64,000 nt of DNA from JAWPMT01 sp965229785 (GCA_965229785.1 CBDDJS010000001.1:2480001-2544000); one strand, 5' to 3'. Positions 20,777-29,859 are shown, counted from the first letter of the stretch. Program-made: numbers and translations. Notes: a model not told the origin generated them from the sequence alone.

Positions 20777-21658
20777 TTAAAGTTTATTGTTACGGCGGTA
20801 TTTCTGTAGCAGGTCTGGCCAGAAGTATTCTTTAAAAACGAAATTCCGTCGAAAGTAAATCCATTGCCCATCAGGGCTGATCGCTGGTGAAAAATCAGGA
20901 CCGGCACTATTTAGTTCCTCAAGCGCTACACCATCAGTCCATTCATTGTGAATTCTGAAGGATATGAACAAATCACAGCTTTCATTCCAGTTATCAGGAT
21001 CATAGCGAGTAAAGATCAAATAATCACCTTCGGGTGAGATCCACGGATCGCCACATTCAAAAGGCAGATCAACAAGTTTCAATAGCTTTCCCTGCTTTGT
21101 CTTTACTCCCTTGAAATACGTCTCATAAAGGCCATAATTGCTTTTCTCTTTGAATGGCCTTTCCGCAACATAGATTAATTCACCTTTCAGAGACACAGTA
21201 GGATAAGACTCTTCCCAATGAAGGGTATTCAACTTTTTCAATCGTTGTGGGAGCTGCCATACCCCATCCTTGGAAGCAGAAAACCAAATATCATTCTTTA
21301 AAATAGTCGAGTCACCGATAGGAGCTCTATTGGTATTGAACAATAAATATTTACCGTCCGGAGTTACCGTTGGTTCATAATCCTTGCTCTCACCAGAAAA
21401 AGACAACAAAACCGGTTTACCCCACCCGTCACCATTCCTTGAAGCGGAATACATCGCAAGTCTGGGCGCATGGTCTGAAGGCAATCCTTGCTTACTGAGG
21501 AATTCCTTGTGAGGTAAGGTGAAATAGCAGGTCCCTCCGTCTTCAGAGAACGAAATCCCTTGCACCAGACGCATAGCCCGGTCTGTATAAGGTGTGAAAT
21601 CCTGAGCGTAACTTCCGCAAGTCAAACACCAGCACAGTAAAGCGATTAGTTTTTTCAT
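20777..21658 (-). CDS. Secreted PD40 (TolB-like) beta-propeller protein, 293 aa
   Basis: The signal peptide MKKLIALLCWCLTCGSYAQ is followed by WD40-like PD40 repeats: EPTVTPDGKYLLFNTNR, ESYPTVSLKGELIYVAER, CGDPWISPEGDYLIFTRYD and PAISPDGQWIYFRRN. These repeats build a beta-propeller found in TolB, DPP4-like peptidases and many Bacteroidota secreted proteins, where they mediate binding. No catalytic domain is attached. It is the last gene of a tight three-gene set, starting 6 bases after the BNR-repeat gene. Its partner and role are unknown. Confidence 0.75.
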   Translation of the reverse strand: MKKLIALLCWCLTCGSYAQDFTPYTDRAMRLVQGISFSEDGGTCYFTLPHKEFLSKQGLPSDHAPRLAMYSASRNGDGWGKPVLLSFSGESKDYEPTVTPDGKYLLFNTNRAPIGDSTILKNDIWFSASKDGVWQLPQRLKKLNTLHWEESYPTVSLKGELIYVAERPFKEKSNYGLYETYFKGVKTKQGKLLKLVDLPFECGDPWISPEGDYLIFTRYDPDNWNESCDLFISFRIHNEWTDGVALEELNSAGPDFSPAISPDGQWIYFRRNFVFKEYFWPDLLQKYRRNNKL

Positions 21659-21664
21659 AATGCT

Positions 21665-22966
21665 TCAATTGTCATTCACCTCAACCGTTGCTGTCTGCAA
21701 TTCAAATTTACCGTACCGGCTGTCACTCCAGATTAATTGAAAACTCCCATCGGCTCGGGCAGTAATCCCCAAATAGTGTCCTCCACCTGGAAATTTATTG
21801 GCTACATCACTATTATCTCGGGTAATCGGGCTGGTACTGATATCTGTAACTCTTACAGGGCTTTGAAAGCTTACTCCTCCATCCAGGGAAGTCGTAAAAT
21901 ACACGTCTTTCTTTTGTTGCTCAGGATCATGTTGTGAATCAACCCATGAAACACCAATAATCCCCTTCTGATTAATAGCGATACTGGGCACCAATGCCCT
22001 CGAAACCAGGTCATTTTCGAAAAGATCGATTCGGGTATCCCTGGACCAGGTAACGCCTTTGTCATCGCTGTAATTCAACCAAATTCCTGCATGTCTGCCC
22101 CTTCTTCCAAGGGCTCTGACGAAATAAATTCGGTCTCTGAATGCTGACTCTTTCCCAACATCAGCAGCCATTCGCATATATCCCCCGGCTCCACCAGGAC
22201 GAATGGTTACCAGATATTTCTCTCCGAGGCTTTTGCTTTGATGATTATATGCCTGTACCCACAGCTTATCTAAGAAATGAGATGAGGGGACTAATACCGT
22301 ACCATCCGTTAGAATGGTCGGTTCACAAAAATTAAGTCGAACCCCATTGCTTTGCACCTCCGCGACTTCTTCGAATGGAACTTTACCTCCTTTGCGATAG
22401 AGCACCACATCGGCTCCCATGTTTCCATTGAAACGTACAGTCGTATAGTAAAACTCATCATTGAGAGCGGTGACTTTGGTTCCATCATGACCATGCCCCT
22501 TTCCGGCGAACTCCTGTACGTCAGGATCCCATGTTTCCCCACCATCCAATGAATTAAAAAACTGCAAAGGAAACTGCCCCTTAAACTGTTTTTCCGTTCC
22601 CAACCAGGTCATCACTGTGTTACCATCCGGCAGAATGGCCGTCCACGGATCGTATCCCCACCAATCGTGGGCTGTTTCTTCCCAGGAAGTCCCGCCATCC
22701 TTCGATACAAAACTGGAAAGCCGACAGCTCTGATAAGGTCTTGTTACATCCGTCACTACCATAGCCGCCACTAGCAGGTGATTGGCATTCCCGGGATGTG
22801 AAGAAATGTGAGGCTCCACAATGGGTAATTCACTGAATTGCGATACTACGTGGATGTTTTCACCGACGCGTACCGATTGATTTTCATCCCGTTTTGCGAA
22901 GTTATCCTGTCCGGCAGCCAGAAACCTGATAGATAGAAGGGAGAGTAATATGGTAAATTTTCTCAT
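21665..22966 (-). CDS. Secreted sialidase-superfamily protein with BNR/Asp-box repeats, 433 aa
   Basis: A signal peptide (MRKFTILLSLLSIRFLAAGQ) is followed by at least four Asp-box motifs of the S-x-D-x-G-x-x-W/F type: SKDGGTSWEET, SLDGGETWDPD, SDDKGVTWSRD and SLDGGVSFQSP. This indicates a sialidase-like six-bladed propeller. The canonical sialidase arginine triad and RIP/FRIP motif were not recognised (the nearest arginines are in TIRPGG and DSRYGK), so sialidase activity should not be assumed; many such proteins are carbohydrate-binding or exo-glycosidase-like. It is packed between the DJ-1/PfpI fusion gene (6-base gap) and the PD40 gene (6-base gap), which implies cotranscription and a shared extracytoplasmic process. 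Confidence 0.75.
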   Translation of the reverse strand: MRKFTILLSLLSIRFLAAGQDNFAKRDENQSVRVGENIHVVSQFSELPIVEPHISSHPGNANHLLVAAMVVTDVTRPYQSCRLSSFVSKDGGTSWEETAHDWWGYDPWTAILPDGNTVMTWLGTEKQFKGQFPLQFFNSLDGGETWDPDVQEFAGKGHGHDGTKVTALNDEFYYTTVRFNGNMGADVVLYRKGGKVPFEEVAEVQSNGVRLNFCEPTILTDGTVLVPSSHFLDKLWVQAYNHQSKSLGEKYLVTIRPGGAGGYMRMAADVGKESAFRDRIYFVRALGRRGRHAGIWLNYSDDKGVTWSRDTRIDLFENDLVSRALVPSIAINQKGIIGVSWVDSQHDPEQQKKDVYFTTSLDGGVSFQSPVRVTDISTSPITRDNSDVANKFPGGGHYLGITARADGSFQLIWSDSRYGKFELQTATVEVNDN

Positions 22967-22972
22967 TATGAA

Positions 22973-24112
22973 TTATTCTATAACCACCTCATACTTTTTG
23001 AGTCGCCTGGCTGTAAGATTCAGCACCTCCCCTTTTTCGGAAGCACTGACCTGCACAGTGATCTCACCCTTTCCTAATACCTCATGATCGAAAGTGCCCG
23101 TGACCTTTTGAGAAGTTTCACTTACCAATTGCCATTTTCCTGTTTTTGAGAGTTCTTTTCGGATCACTTTCAATACCTCATCACTACTGGTCTGTCCCGA
23201 CAGGAGGTATTGATACTTCCATTCGTTTCGATCACCCGCTGATGAAAGGTAGGCTTTTGCAAAAAGCTCTACGATTCCCTTTACTCCCACGATATACTTA
23301 TCAGCCAACTGAGTTCTTGCATAATCTGTGCGCTTACTCCACTCATATTCCATATGATTAGCAACATCCTGTACCTCTCCCTGTCCTCTGAATTTAGAGA
23401 TCACATGAAAAGCTCCATCAATGCCCGAAGACAAACCCGCAGTGGTTACAATCTGACCATTATCGGTATACTTGACATGGTTAACGACCTGTATATCAGG
23501 ATAATTACTCTCCAGTCGAGGGATCAAAGAAGCGAATGTAGTGGCCACTTTACCATCAAGAAGTCCCGATTCCGCCAGGAAAAAAGCACCACTACACACA
23601 GAAAACAGAACCTCTGTAGTATTCGCTCTTGCTTGAATAAATTGCTGTATCTCCGCATCACCTGGATTGGTTTCAGCGAGCCCACTTCCGGGAAAGATCA
23701 AAATATCAACCTCTGGCAGGTTGTCAAGGGTAAAATCCGGTGTTAATTCCATGGACATGCCAATGGTGACGGGATCCTTGCGCTTAGCAAAAGATACCAC
23801 CCGGACCCCATTGTGTACCAGTACCGACCAGGGGCCAGTCACATCCATGATATCTGCCTGATCAAAAATCAACATGCCCGCCGTAAGTCTGCGGTAATTC
23901 GGAAGTTCGGAGGTTACCCCGGGGAATTCTGCTCTGAGATCCATATTGCATGATGGACAGGATCCTAATGCGTCAAAATGACCCTCATCATGCTGACAGC
24001 CGCAGGGTGGGCAGGTATATCCTATTTCTCCTACTGGAATCGGACCTTCAATGTATTGCTGACCGTAGGAATAAGTCGATACAGCCATGAATAAAAGCAC
24101 TATGTATTTCAT
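22973..24112 (-). CDS. Secreted DJ-1/PfpI-family protein with N-terminal Cys-rich metal-binding-like module
   Basis: 379 residues: a signal peptide (MKYIVLLFMAVSTYSYGQ), then a short cysteine module at residues 32-59 with C34, C37, C39 and C52, C55 followed by NMDL. This resembles the heavy-metal-binding module of copper ATPases and CusB-like proteins (CPMHP...CPKCGM). From about residue 74 to 270 there is a DJ-1/PfpI domain of the type found in the sensory half of GlxA-like regulators (GMLIFDQADIMDVTGP, nucleophile-elbow Cys173 in FSVCSGAFFLAESG, TTAGLSSGIDGAFHV). No AraC DNA-binding domain follows; the C-terminal ~90 residues are unassigned. The secreted location and the cysteine module are unusual for this family. 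It is the first gene of the three-gene operon and starts 40 bases after the 24153 permease stop. Confidence 0.75.
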   Translation of the reverse strand: MKYIVLLFMAVSTYSYGQQYIEGPIPVGEIGYTCPPCGCQHDEGHFDALGSCPSCNMDLRAEFPGVTSELPNYRRLTAGMLIFDQADIMDVTGPWSVLVHNGVRVVSFAKRKDPVTIGMSMELTPDFTLDNLPEVDILIFPGSGLAETNPGDAEIQQFIQARANTTEVLFSVCSGAFFLAESGLLDGKVATTFASLIPRLESNYPDIQVVNHVKYTDNGQIVTTAGLSSGIDGAFHVISKFRGQGEVQDVANHMEYEWSKRTDYARTQLADKYIVGVKGIVELFAKAYLSSAGDRNEWKYQYLLSGQTSSDEVLKVIRKELSKTGKWQLVSETSQKVTGTFDHEVLGKGEITVQVSASEKGEVLNLTARRLKKYEVVIE

Positions 24113-24152
24113 TTATTTTGAGTTTATTTTTTTCAATGGAGCAAATGCACTT

Positions 24153-26543
24153 TCAATTGTCTCTCAAGTTTTGGGCAGGATTGATCCGATAGAGTTTCCT
24201 GAATTGAATAAGTATGACCGCCGATACCAGTAAATAAATGATAGCCCCCGCCTTCAGGAAAGGTGTTAGCTGCAGAGATATATGAAAGGCGTAGTTGGCC
24301 AGCCAGTCATCGGCAAGGACATAAGTGAATAATGCCCCTATAAACCAGGCTATCATAATCAGAAAGAGAAAATTGGCACCAAAGGACTGCAGGATATTCA
24401 CGGCTGATGCGCCTAACACTTTGCGTATACTCATCTCATTGAGTCGCTGTTCGGCGGCAAATGAAGTCAGGCCGTATAGTCCCAAAGCAGCCACCAGCAT
24501 GGCAACAAAAGTGAATATTCCAGAGACTCGATAGAGCCGGTCTTCTGCGGCATACTGACTATCCAGGTCTTGTTTTAATAAATAAGCACCTGGCAACGTT
24601 TCGGCGGGATATTTTTTCGCAATTTCCAGTAGCTGTTCTGAAACTTTATTGATTTGATTCTCTTCCACCCTGACAATCAGATTCCCGGCATTCTGGGTCA
24701 ATGAAAAAATCATGGGCTTGATCTCAGACCGTAAGGATTCAATATGAAAATCACTCACTACACCAATCACATTCACCTGCCCGGAACTATCACCCAAAAA
24801 GTCGAATAGTTCAACCTTGGCTCCGATAACAGATTCCGGATCATCCAGCAGTCGAAGCAATGATTCATTGATCACGACATTTGGAATCTCATTGTTCTCA
24901 GTCTGAAAAGAAGGCATTCGACCCTTAAGTAAATCGATACCAAGGAGTTCAAAATAATCTTCATCTGCCCAGCACCTGAAAGCTTCTATCCGGTTTTCCT
25001 GTTGTTTCCCTTCCAAACGAATGAAAGTCTGTAACATGGGAGCTTCCAGGCTACTTGGCACACCGGACCCTACAGAAACTTGCAAAACACCTTTTAATTC
25101 TGCCGCTTCCTGCTTTACGGCGGGTGTATCTCTCCAACGATAACCATCGAGGTATATGATTCGACTTGCATCAAAACCAAGTTCCTTGTTTTTTAGGTAT
25201 TCCAGTTGTCCTCGAATAATGAAGATGCCACTCACGCAAATCACTACCGCAAGGAATTGGACCATTACAAGGACCTCTCGCAACAGAAAACCGGCGCCTT
25301 TTCTAGATCTTCGAAAGACATCAATAGGTTTAAAGCCCGACATATAAAAAGCCGGATAAGTTCCGCTCAAAACCGTTATTGAAACGTAAATCAGTGCGGT
25401 TAACAAGATGAAATTGATGCTAATGAAATCTTCCGGTACAAACTGCTTACCCGTGAGTTCATTGAAACCCGGGAGTAACAACATGACTATCAAAAGAGAA
25501 AGCATCAGAGAAAGCAGCGTATACAGCGAAGATTCCGTAAAGAACTGAATCATAACCTCACGCCTACTACTACCAAATGTTTTACGCATGGCTACCTCTT
25601 TGGCCCGATTCAACACTTTTGAAGTAGATAAATTGATATAGTTAATGCACGCAATGAACAAAGTGATCAAGCCAATTGATAGTAAGATCAGCACATAATC
25701 CAGGCGACCATTTATCTCGATTTCATTCTGTAGATCAGATTGCAGATAGATATTTTGGAGCGGCTGCAAATAAAAGTTGGTACCTTCTTTGAGCGACTCA
25801 GGCATGTGTTCCGCTACTACCCTGGAAAGGAAATCCCCGACTCTATTTTGCGCATGCTCATCCTCCAGTAAAAGATACGTCCAGGCATAGGACAGAAACC
25901 AGTCTTTCCCATGCATCCCATTCCAACCATTGGAATTTGACTCAAATGGAACCAGAAAATCAAAGTGAAAATGTGTATTGCGATTATTTTCATACACCCC
26001 GGCTACCTGATAATGGTATTGCCGACCATAGACTTCTCTGGTGATGATCTTCCCAATAGCAGATTCATTTCCGAAGTATTTTTTTGCCATGTGATCACTG
26101 ATCATAATGACATCATCTCCTTTAAAATCTCGGGGAGAACCTGAGACAAAGGAATAATCAAAAACCTCAAAAACACTCACATCTACAAACGCAAATTGTG
26201 GTTCTGAATAAATCTGGTGTTCATATTTCATCAAGCCGTAACCATCTCTGACAAAGCGAACCACCTGTTTGATTCCCGCTGACTTGTCTTCCAGGAACCT
26301 GGCCAGAAACAAGGGTGTAGTGGCTAATTCATTAAAAGATCCATCAAAATTTCTCTGGTGCGCGATACGAAAAATACGTGTCGCTTTTGTATGATGATCA
26401 TCAAACGAAAGTTCATCGTTCACATAAACCAATGAAAGAAAAGCCGTTGACAGGCCGATACTCAACCCGATGATGTTGAGTAATGAATATTGTATATTCA
26501 GCCTAAAGTTCCTTAACGCGATTTTCAGATAGTTCTTCCACAT
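24153..26543 (-). CDS. MacB/FtsX-type ABC transporter permease, divergent from the two-component system
   Basis: A fused double-FtsX permease of 796 residues. The start is placed at the ATG at 26543 because the protein then begins MWKNYLKIALRNFRLN, the usual N-terminus of these permeases; a frame-open ATG at 26579 would add 12 atypical residues. The N-terminal anchor is followed by a MacB-like periplasmic domain, segments with VAMRKTFGSSRREVM (a variant of the usual VRKVLG), a second module and terminal segments with MSIRKVLGASAVNIL. Its promoter region is shared with the kinase/regulator operon and is filled with spaced TTA repeats, so control by that pair is plausible. No ATPase is nearby and the substrate is unknown. 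Confidence 0.85.
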   Translation of the reverse strand: MWKNYLKIALRNFRLNIQYSLLNIIGLSIGLSTAFLSLVYVNDELSFDDHHTKATRIFRIAHQRNFDGSFNELATTPLFLARFLEDKSAGIKQVVRFVRDGYGLMKYEHQIYSEPQFAFVDVSVFEVFDYSFVSGSPRDFKGDDVIMISDHMAKKYFGNESAIGKIITREVYGRQYHYQVAGVYENNRNTHFHFDFLVPFESNSNGWNGMHGKDWFLSYAWTYLLLEDEHAQNRVGDFLSRVVAEHMPESLKEGTNFYLQPLQNIYLQSDLQNEIEINGRLDYVLILLSIGLITLFIACINYINLSTSKVLNRAKEVAMRKTFGSSRREVMIQFFTESSLYTLLSLMLSLLIVMLLLPGFNELTGKQFVPEDFISINFILLTALIYVSITVLSGTYPAFYMSGFKPIDVFRRSRKGAGFLLREVLVMVQFLAVVICVSGIFIIRGQLEYLKNKELGFDASRIIYLDGYRWRDTPAVKQEAAELKGVLQVSVGSGVPSSLEAPMLQTFIRLEGKQQENRIEAFRCWADEDYFELLGIDLLKGRMPSFQTENNEIPNVVINESLLRLLDDPESVIGAKVELFDFLGDSSGQVNVIGVVSDFHIESLRSEIKPMIFSLTQNAGNLIVRVEENQINKVSEQLLEIAKKYPAETLPGAYLLKQDLDSQYAAEDRLYRVSGIFTFVAMLVAALGLYGLTSFAAEQRLNEMSIRKVLGASAVNILQSFGANFLFLIMIAWFIGALFTYVLADDWLANYAFHISLQLTPFLKAGAIIYLLVSAVILIQFRKLYRINPAQNLRDN

Positions 26544-26590
26544 ATTTTTGACCTCTATTGAGGGTAAAGAAACATGCAAGACTTTCTAAA

Positions 26591-26650
26591 TGCAGTTAAG
26601 TGAATGTTATCGTCCTTAATGCGATGTTAAAGAAGTTAATGTGATGTTAA
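26591..26650. promoter_or_regulatory. Three tandem 20-bp repeats (six TTA half-sites), candidate response-regulator operator
   Basis: Three imperfect 20-bp units (26591-26610, 26611-26630, 26631-26650) share GTTAATGTGATGTTAA. Half-sites GTTAA, GTTAT, CTTAA, GTTAA, GTTAA and GTTAA begin at 26595, 26606, 26615, 26626, 26635 and 26646, giving alternating spacings of 11 and 9. Direct half-sites 11 bp apart are typical of OmpR/PhoB-type regulators, and the adjacent operon encodes one. The array fills the gap between the divergent permease and kinase genes, ending 7 bases before the kinase ATG. Confidence 0.6.
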
Positions 26651-26657
26651 TGAATCA

Positions 26658-27944
26658 ATGAAGTTGACCAATCTGCATATTGTCCTACTTTCAGGTATCT
26701 CGGTAATGGCGATTGTCATGGTAGTTTATTACCAATACCGCATCTTGACTGAACAGCAGCAAGTCACTGAGCAACAACGACTCAACAACACCACGGCCTT
26801 CAATTTAAGTGTCATGGAGTTGGCTAATCCGGTGCGAAAAGTCACCAGGAACCTGAAGCAGGTTGACACACTACGGTGGCAACTCAGCAATACATTAAAC
26901 AGCGAGGGGTCTCCTACCGAAGAATTCGATTATCATTTCGATAGTCTATTCAACCTGCACAACATCCAGGATTCGTACCATTTGAATGGTTTGATCACCA
27001 ACTCCGGTTATTGCCAGATTGAAGGGATGGATATGGGAAGAGAAAAGCCCAATGGTAAGGCCGGCTTACTAGACATAAAGCAAAACACCATCTGTTTATG
27101 TCATTATTCCGGGCCCTATTCATTCGACATAAGTTACAGTTTGATCAATCAGACAGAAGCGATATTCTCCTATCAGGAACCAACGATCATTTCCATCGGA
27201 CTTATTTTGATCGTTTTCCTGACCTTTCTGGTCACGCTCAATGCTTTGAGAAAACAAAAGAAGATCAGCGAACTCAGGGAAAGCTTCGTCAACACGTTAA
27301 GTCACAACTTCGAAACACCGATTTTCTCTATCAATCTGGCGGTAAAGAGCCTTAGAAAAGTGATCCCCCATGGAGACCAGGAAAAAACTGATCGTTTCCT
27401 GGCGTTAATTGCAAGCGAAAACCAGCGACTCAAAAACTACTCCGAAAAGATTTTGCACGAGGCGCTGATCAGTACAGAGAAATTGGAATTGGACCTGGGA
27501 TCTGTGGATGTGGTGGAAGTGGTACAACGTGTAGTGGAATCTCTCTCGATTTTAGTAGAACAAAAGCAAATGCAGTTAATGACCCGATTTGAAGCTTCCG
27601 ATACCTTGGTCATGGCCGACAAAACACATTTCTTCAACACCCTTTATAATTTGATCGATAATGCGATTAAATACAGTCAAACTGGCAAAAAGGTCGTGGT
27701 TGCGGTGACTGAAAATACCAATAAGGTATTTATTGAAATTGAGGACGAGGGAATGGGCATGAATACGACAACACTTAGGAATATTTTCAAGAAGTATTAC
27801 CGGGGGCAGGATGCCAGAAGCAGTAAAGGTTTTGGATTAGGGCTGAGTTACGTGAAAAGGATCATGGACCTCCATGGTTATGACATCCGGATTGACTCTC
27901 AAAAGGATCATGGTACCCATGTCCGGCTAGAACTTAGGAAATGA
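26658..27944 (+). CDS. Membrane sensor histidine kinase
   Basis: 428 residues. The first membrane segment is near residues 7-27, followed by an extracytoplasmic domain of about 145 residues with several cysteines (YCQIEG, ICLCHY). The second membrane segment is near 175-195, followed by the dimerisation/phosphoacceptor helix with His216 (TLSHNFETPIFS) and a full HATPase domain (N-box NTLYNLIDNAIKYS, EDEGMGM, GFGLGLSYVKRIM). The H-box is atypical: the residue after the phosphoacceptor His is Asn where HisKA kinases usually carry Glu/Asp. The stop overlaps the regulator start by 4 bases (ATGA), so the two are translationally coupled. Signal unknown; the neighbouring permease suggests envelope sensing. 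Confidence 0.9.
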   Translation: MKLTNLHIVLLSGISVMAIVMVVYYQYRILTEQQQVTEQQRLNNTTAFNLSVMELANPVRKVTRNLKQVDTLRWQLSNTLNSEGSPTEEFDYHFDSLFNLHNIQDSYHLNGLITNSGYCQIEGMDMGREKPNGKAGLLDIKQNTICLCHYSGPYSFDISYSLINQTEAIFSYQEPTIISIGLILIVFLTFLVTLNALRKQKKISELRESFVNTLSHNFETPIFSINLAVKSLRKVIPHGDQEKTDRFLALIASENQRLKNYSEKILHEALISTEKLELDLGSVDVVEVVQRVVESLSILVEQKQMQLMTRFEASDTLVMADKTHFFNTLYNLIDNAIKYSQTGKKVVVAVTENTNKVFIEIEDEGMGMNTTTLRNIFKKYYRGQDARSSKGFGLGLSYVKRIMDLHGYDIRIDSQKDHGTHVRLELRK

Positions 27945-28639
27945 TCATGCACAAAATTGCACTTATAGAAGACGATGAGAATCTCGGGTTTATCCTGAAG
28001 GAATACCTCCAACTAAATGACTATCAGGTCTCCTGGTTTGACACTGCCGGAAAAGCACTGGATGAGGTGCTAAGGATCAATTATGACTTGCTGATCATCG
28101 ATGTGAACTTACCTGATTTCGACGGATTTGAACTGGCGGATAAACTGACTCAGGCGGGTAGTTCTACTCCTTTTCTTTTCCTCACTGCCCGTAGGTTGAA
28201 AACGGACAAACTCCGTGGATTCAAGCTTGGAGGAGAAGATTTTATTGTCAAACCTGTAGATGAAGAAGAGCTGCTGGCTCGTATCCATGTGGTTTTGCGA
28301 AGATCCAATCCACAAAAGATTTCAGAGCAAGATACGCCGGTAACTGTCGGTGATGTTACGTTCTCTTATGAACGACTGGAATTGAAGATCTCTGGCAAAA
28401 CAATCAGTTTGACGGAGATGGAAGCAGAACTTTTCCAGATCCTCTGCAAACAACCGGGTCAATTGATCAGTAGAAGAGACATTATGCTCAAAATCTGGAA
28501 GGAAGACAACTATTTCACACGGCGGAGCATGGACGTATTCATCAGCAGACTTAGAAAAATGTTATCGGATTCCGACCAACTGGTCATTAAAACCGTACAT
28601 GGAAGGGGTTATTTATTAGAAGTCAGATCGGAAGTCTGA
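27941..28639 (+). CDS. OmpR/PhoB-family response regulator
   Basis: 232 residues. The receiver domain has the acidic pair in IEDDENLG, phosphoacceptor Asp54 (LLIIDVNLPDFDG), Thr in FLTAR and Lys in FIVKPVDEEELLARI. A winged-helix C-terminal effector domain spans residues ~130-228 (LTEMEAELFQILCKQPGQ, SMDVFISRLRKML, VHGRGYLLEV). The start overlaps the kinase stop as ATGA; an in-frame ATG two codons later is an alternative. It is the cognate regulator of the upstream kinase and the likely reader of the spaced TTA array at 26591-26650. Confidence 0.92.
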   Translation: MIMHKIALIEDDENLGFILKEYLQLNDYQVSWFDTAGKALDEVLRINYDLLIIDVNLPDFDGFELADKLTQAGSSTPFLFLTARRLKTDKLRGFKLGGEDFIVKPVDEEELLARIHVVLRRSNPQKISEQDTPVTVGDVTFSYERLELKISGKTISLTEMEAELFQILCKQPGQLISRRDIMLKIWKEDNYFTRRSMDVFISRLRKMLSDSDQLVIKTVHGRGYLLEVRSEV

Positions 28640-28708
28640 CGTCCATGGCACGAACTGTCCTGATCGTGGATCTAACCCTGGCACTAGTACCTTCCGGAAG
28701 TAAACAAA

Positions 28709-29851
28709 TCATTGATCCAGAGCACTGAGAGCAACCGATGATAATCGCATAAAGTCCTGAAAAAAATGTTGCAAAGTTGATTGCTGCGTGCTGTTAACCT
28801 GAACTGCCAAAGCCACTTTGCGGTCAGGTAAGTAGATACCAAGTGTAAAGTACCCCGGGAAAAATCCGCTATGACCGAAAGTGCGACCAATCCCGGGTAA
28901 AGTCAATTCCTGAAATCCAATTCCATATTTCCCCCCTATTTCCGGTGAATCGACCAGATCGTAAAAAAGATCCTCGTACTTTACCAGATCAAATGCTTTT
29001 CCCGAAAAAAAGTAGGTCAACCATTTAGCATAATCTTCAGTACGAAAAGCCAGTCCACCTCCTGTCCACTCAAATTGGAGATTATATTTCGAAACATCGC
29101 GTTCAAGCATTGGACCTTCAAATCCCAGAGGATCATTTTCATCGAGATAACCTTGCGCCAAACCTTTGATCTCCCTACGGTCCGTCGGAATGATCTCCTC
29201 AAGATCAAGGGGCTTGAGTATTCGTTCACTCAAAACCTCATAATAAGGTTTATCAAGAACCTCTTCTATGATCATCCCCAATAGAATGTAATTCGTATCA
29301 GAATAGGCAAAACCTTTTCCGGCTTCAAAAAGAGGTTCATCCCCAAGTACGTAGGTTAACAATTCTGTGGGTCGCCAAACACGATCAGGATCCTTTTTCA
29401 GGTCATTGATAAACTCCGGTTTAAACTCATATCTCTGAATACCTGATTGATGTTGTACCAGGTTTTTGATGATCAGTTCCCTGGCATTTGGCAATTGTTC
29501 AAACCCATCTGCCTTACCCAGCCATTGTGATGCCGGATCATCTAAAGACAGTCGTCCCTCGATCACCAATTGCATTAGTATAGCAGCCACAAAAGTCTTT
29601 CCCGTACTGCCACCTAGCAGTTTGGTTTCCGAAGACATGACAAGCTTCTCCTCGCGATTCGCATAACCCGCCGTAAAGGAATGCGCTACTCCGTTTTGTT
29701 TCGCAATACTAAATACTATCCCTGGGTAATTGCCTTCTTCGTAGATGACTTCCAGGGAATCCTGGACTACTGAAAGTTGCGTAAGGCCGACCTGTGCCCA
29801 TATCAACAGGAGAAGAGAAGTCAGTAGTTTGTGAGGATTCATTCCGTTCAT
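28709..29851 (-). CDS. Secreted serine hydrolase, beta-lactamase/class C (AmpC-EstB) family
   Basis: About 380 residues. The signal peptide ends around WAQVGLTQ; translation could start at ATG 29851 or 29842. The catalytic SxxK is S82-TGK85 (LLGGSTGKTFVAAIL), the second-motif tyrosine is in YSDTNYILLG, and the third motif is the HxG variant FGHSGFFPGYF. This is the PF00144 family, which includes D-aminopeptidases, esterases and class C beta-lactamases; antibiotic hydrolysis should not be assumed. The gene is divergent from the GntR/MocR-like regulator, and a TGTAATATTACA palindrome lies 8 bases upstream of the first ATG, so repression by that regulator is likely. Confidence 0.85.
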   Translation of the reverse strand: MNGMNPHKLLTSLLLLIWAQVGLTQLSVVQDSLEVIYEEGNYPGIVFSIAKQNGVAHSFTAGYANREEKLVMSSETKLLGGSTGKTFVAAILMQLVIEGRLSLDDPASQWLGKADGFEQLPNARELIIKNLVQHQSGIQRYEFKPEFINDLKKDPDRVWRPTELLTYVLGDEPLFEAGKGFAYSDTNYILLGMIIEEVLDKPYYEVLSERILKPLDLEEIIPTDRREIKGLAQGYLDENDPLGFEGPMLERDVSKYNLQFEWTGGGLAFRTEDYAKWLTYFFSGKAFDLVKYEDLFYDLVDSPEIGGKYGIGFQELTLPGIGRTFGHSGFFPGYFTLGIYLPDRKVALAVQVNSTQQSTLQHFFQDFMRLSSVALSALDQ

Positions 29852-29859
29852 TTTATCAT

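Noticed and set aside
21665..22966. Active sialidase
   Set aside because: Asp-boxes are clear but the catalytic arginine triad and the FRIP motif were not found.
28709..29851. Antibiotic-resistance beta-lactamase
   Set aside because: Only the broad serine hydrolase motifs (SxxK, YSD/YxN-like, HxG) are present; the HxG variant of the third motif is more typical of esterases and peptidases of the family than of class C enzymes with KTG.
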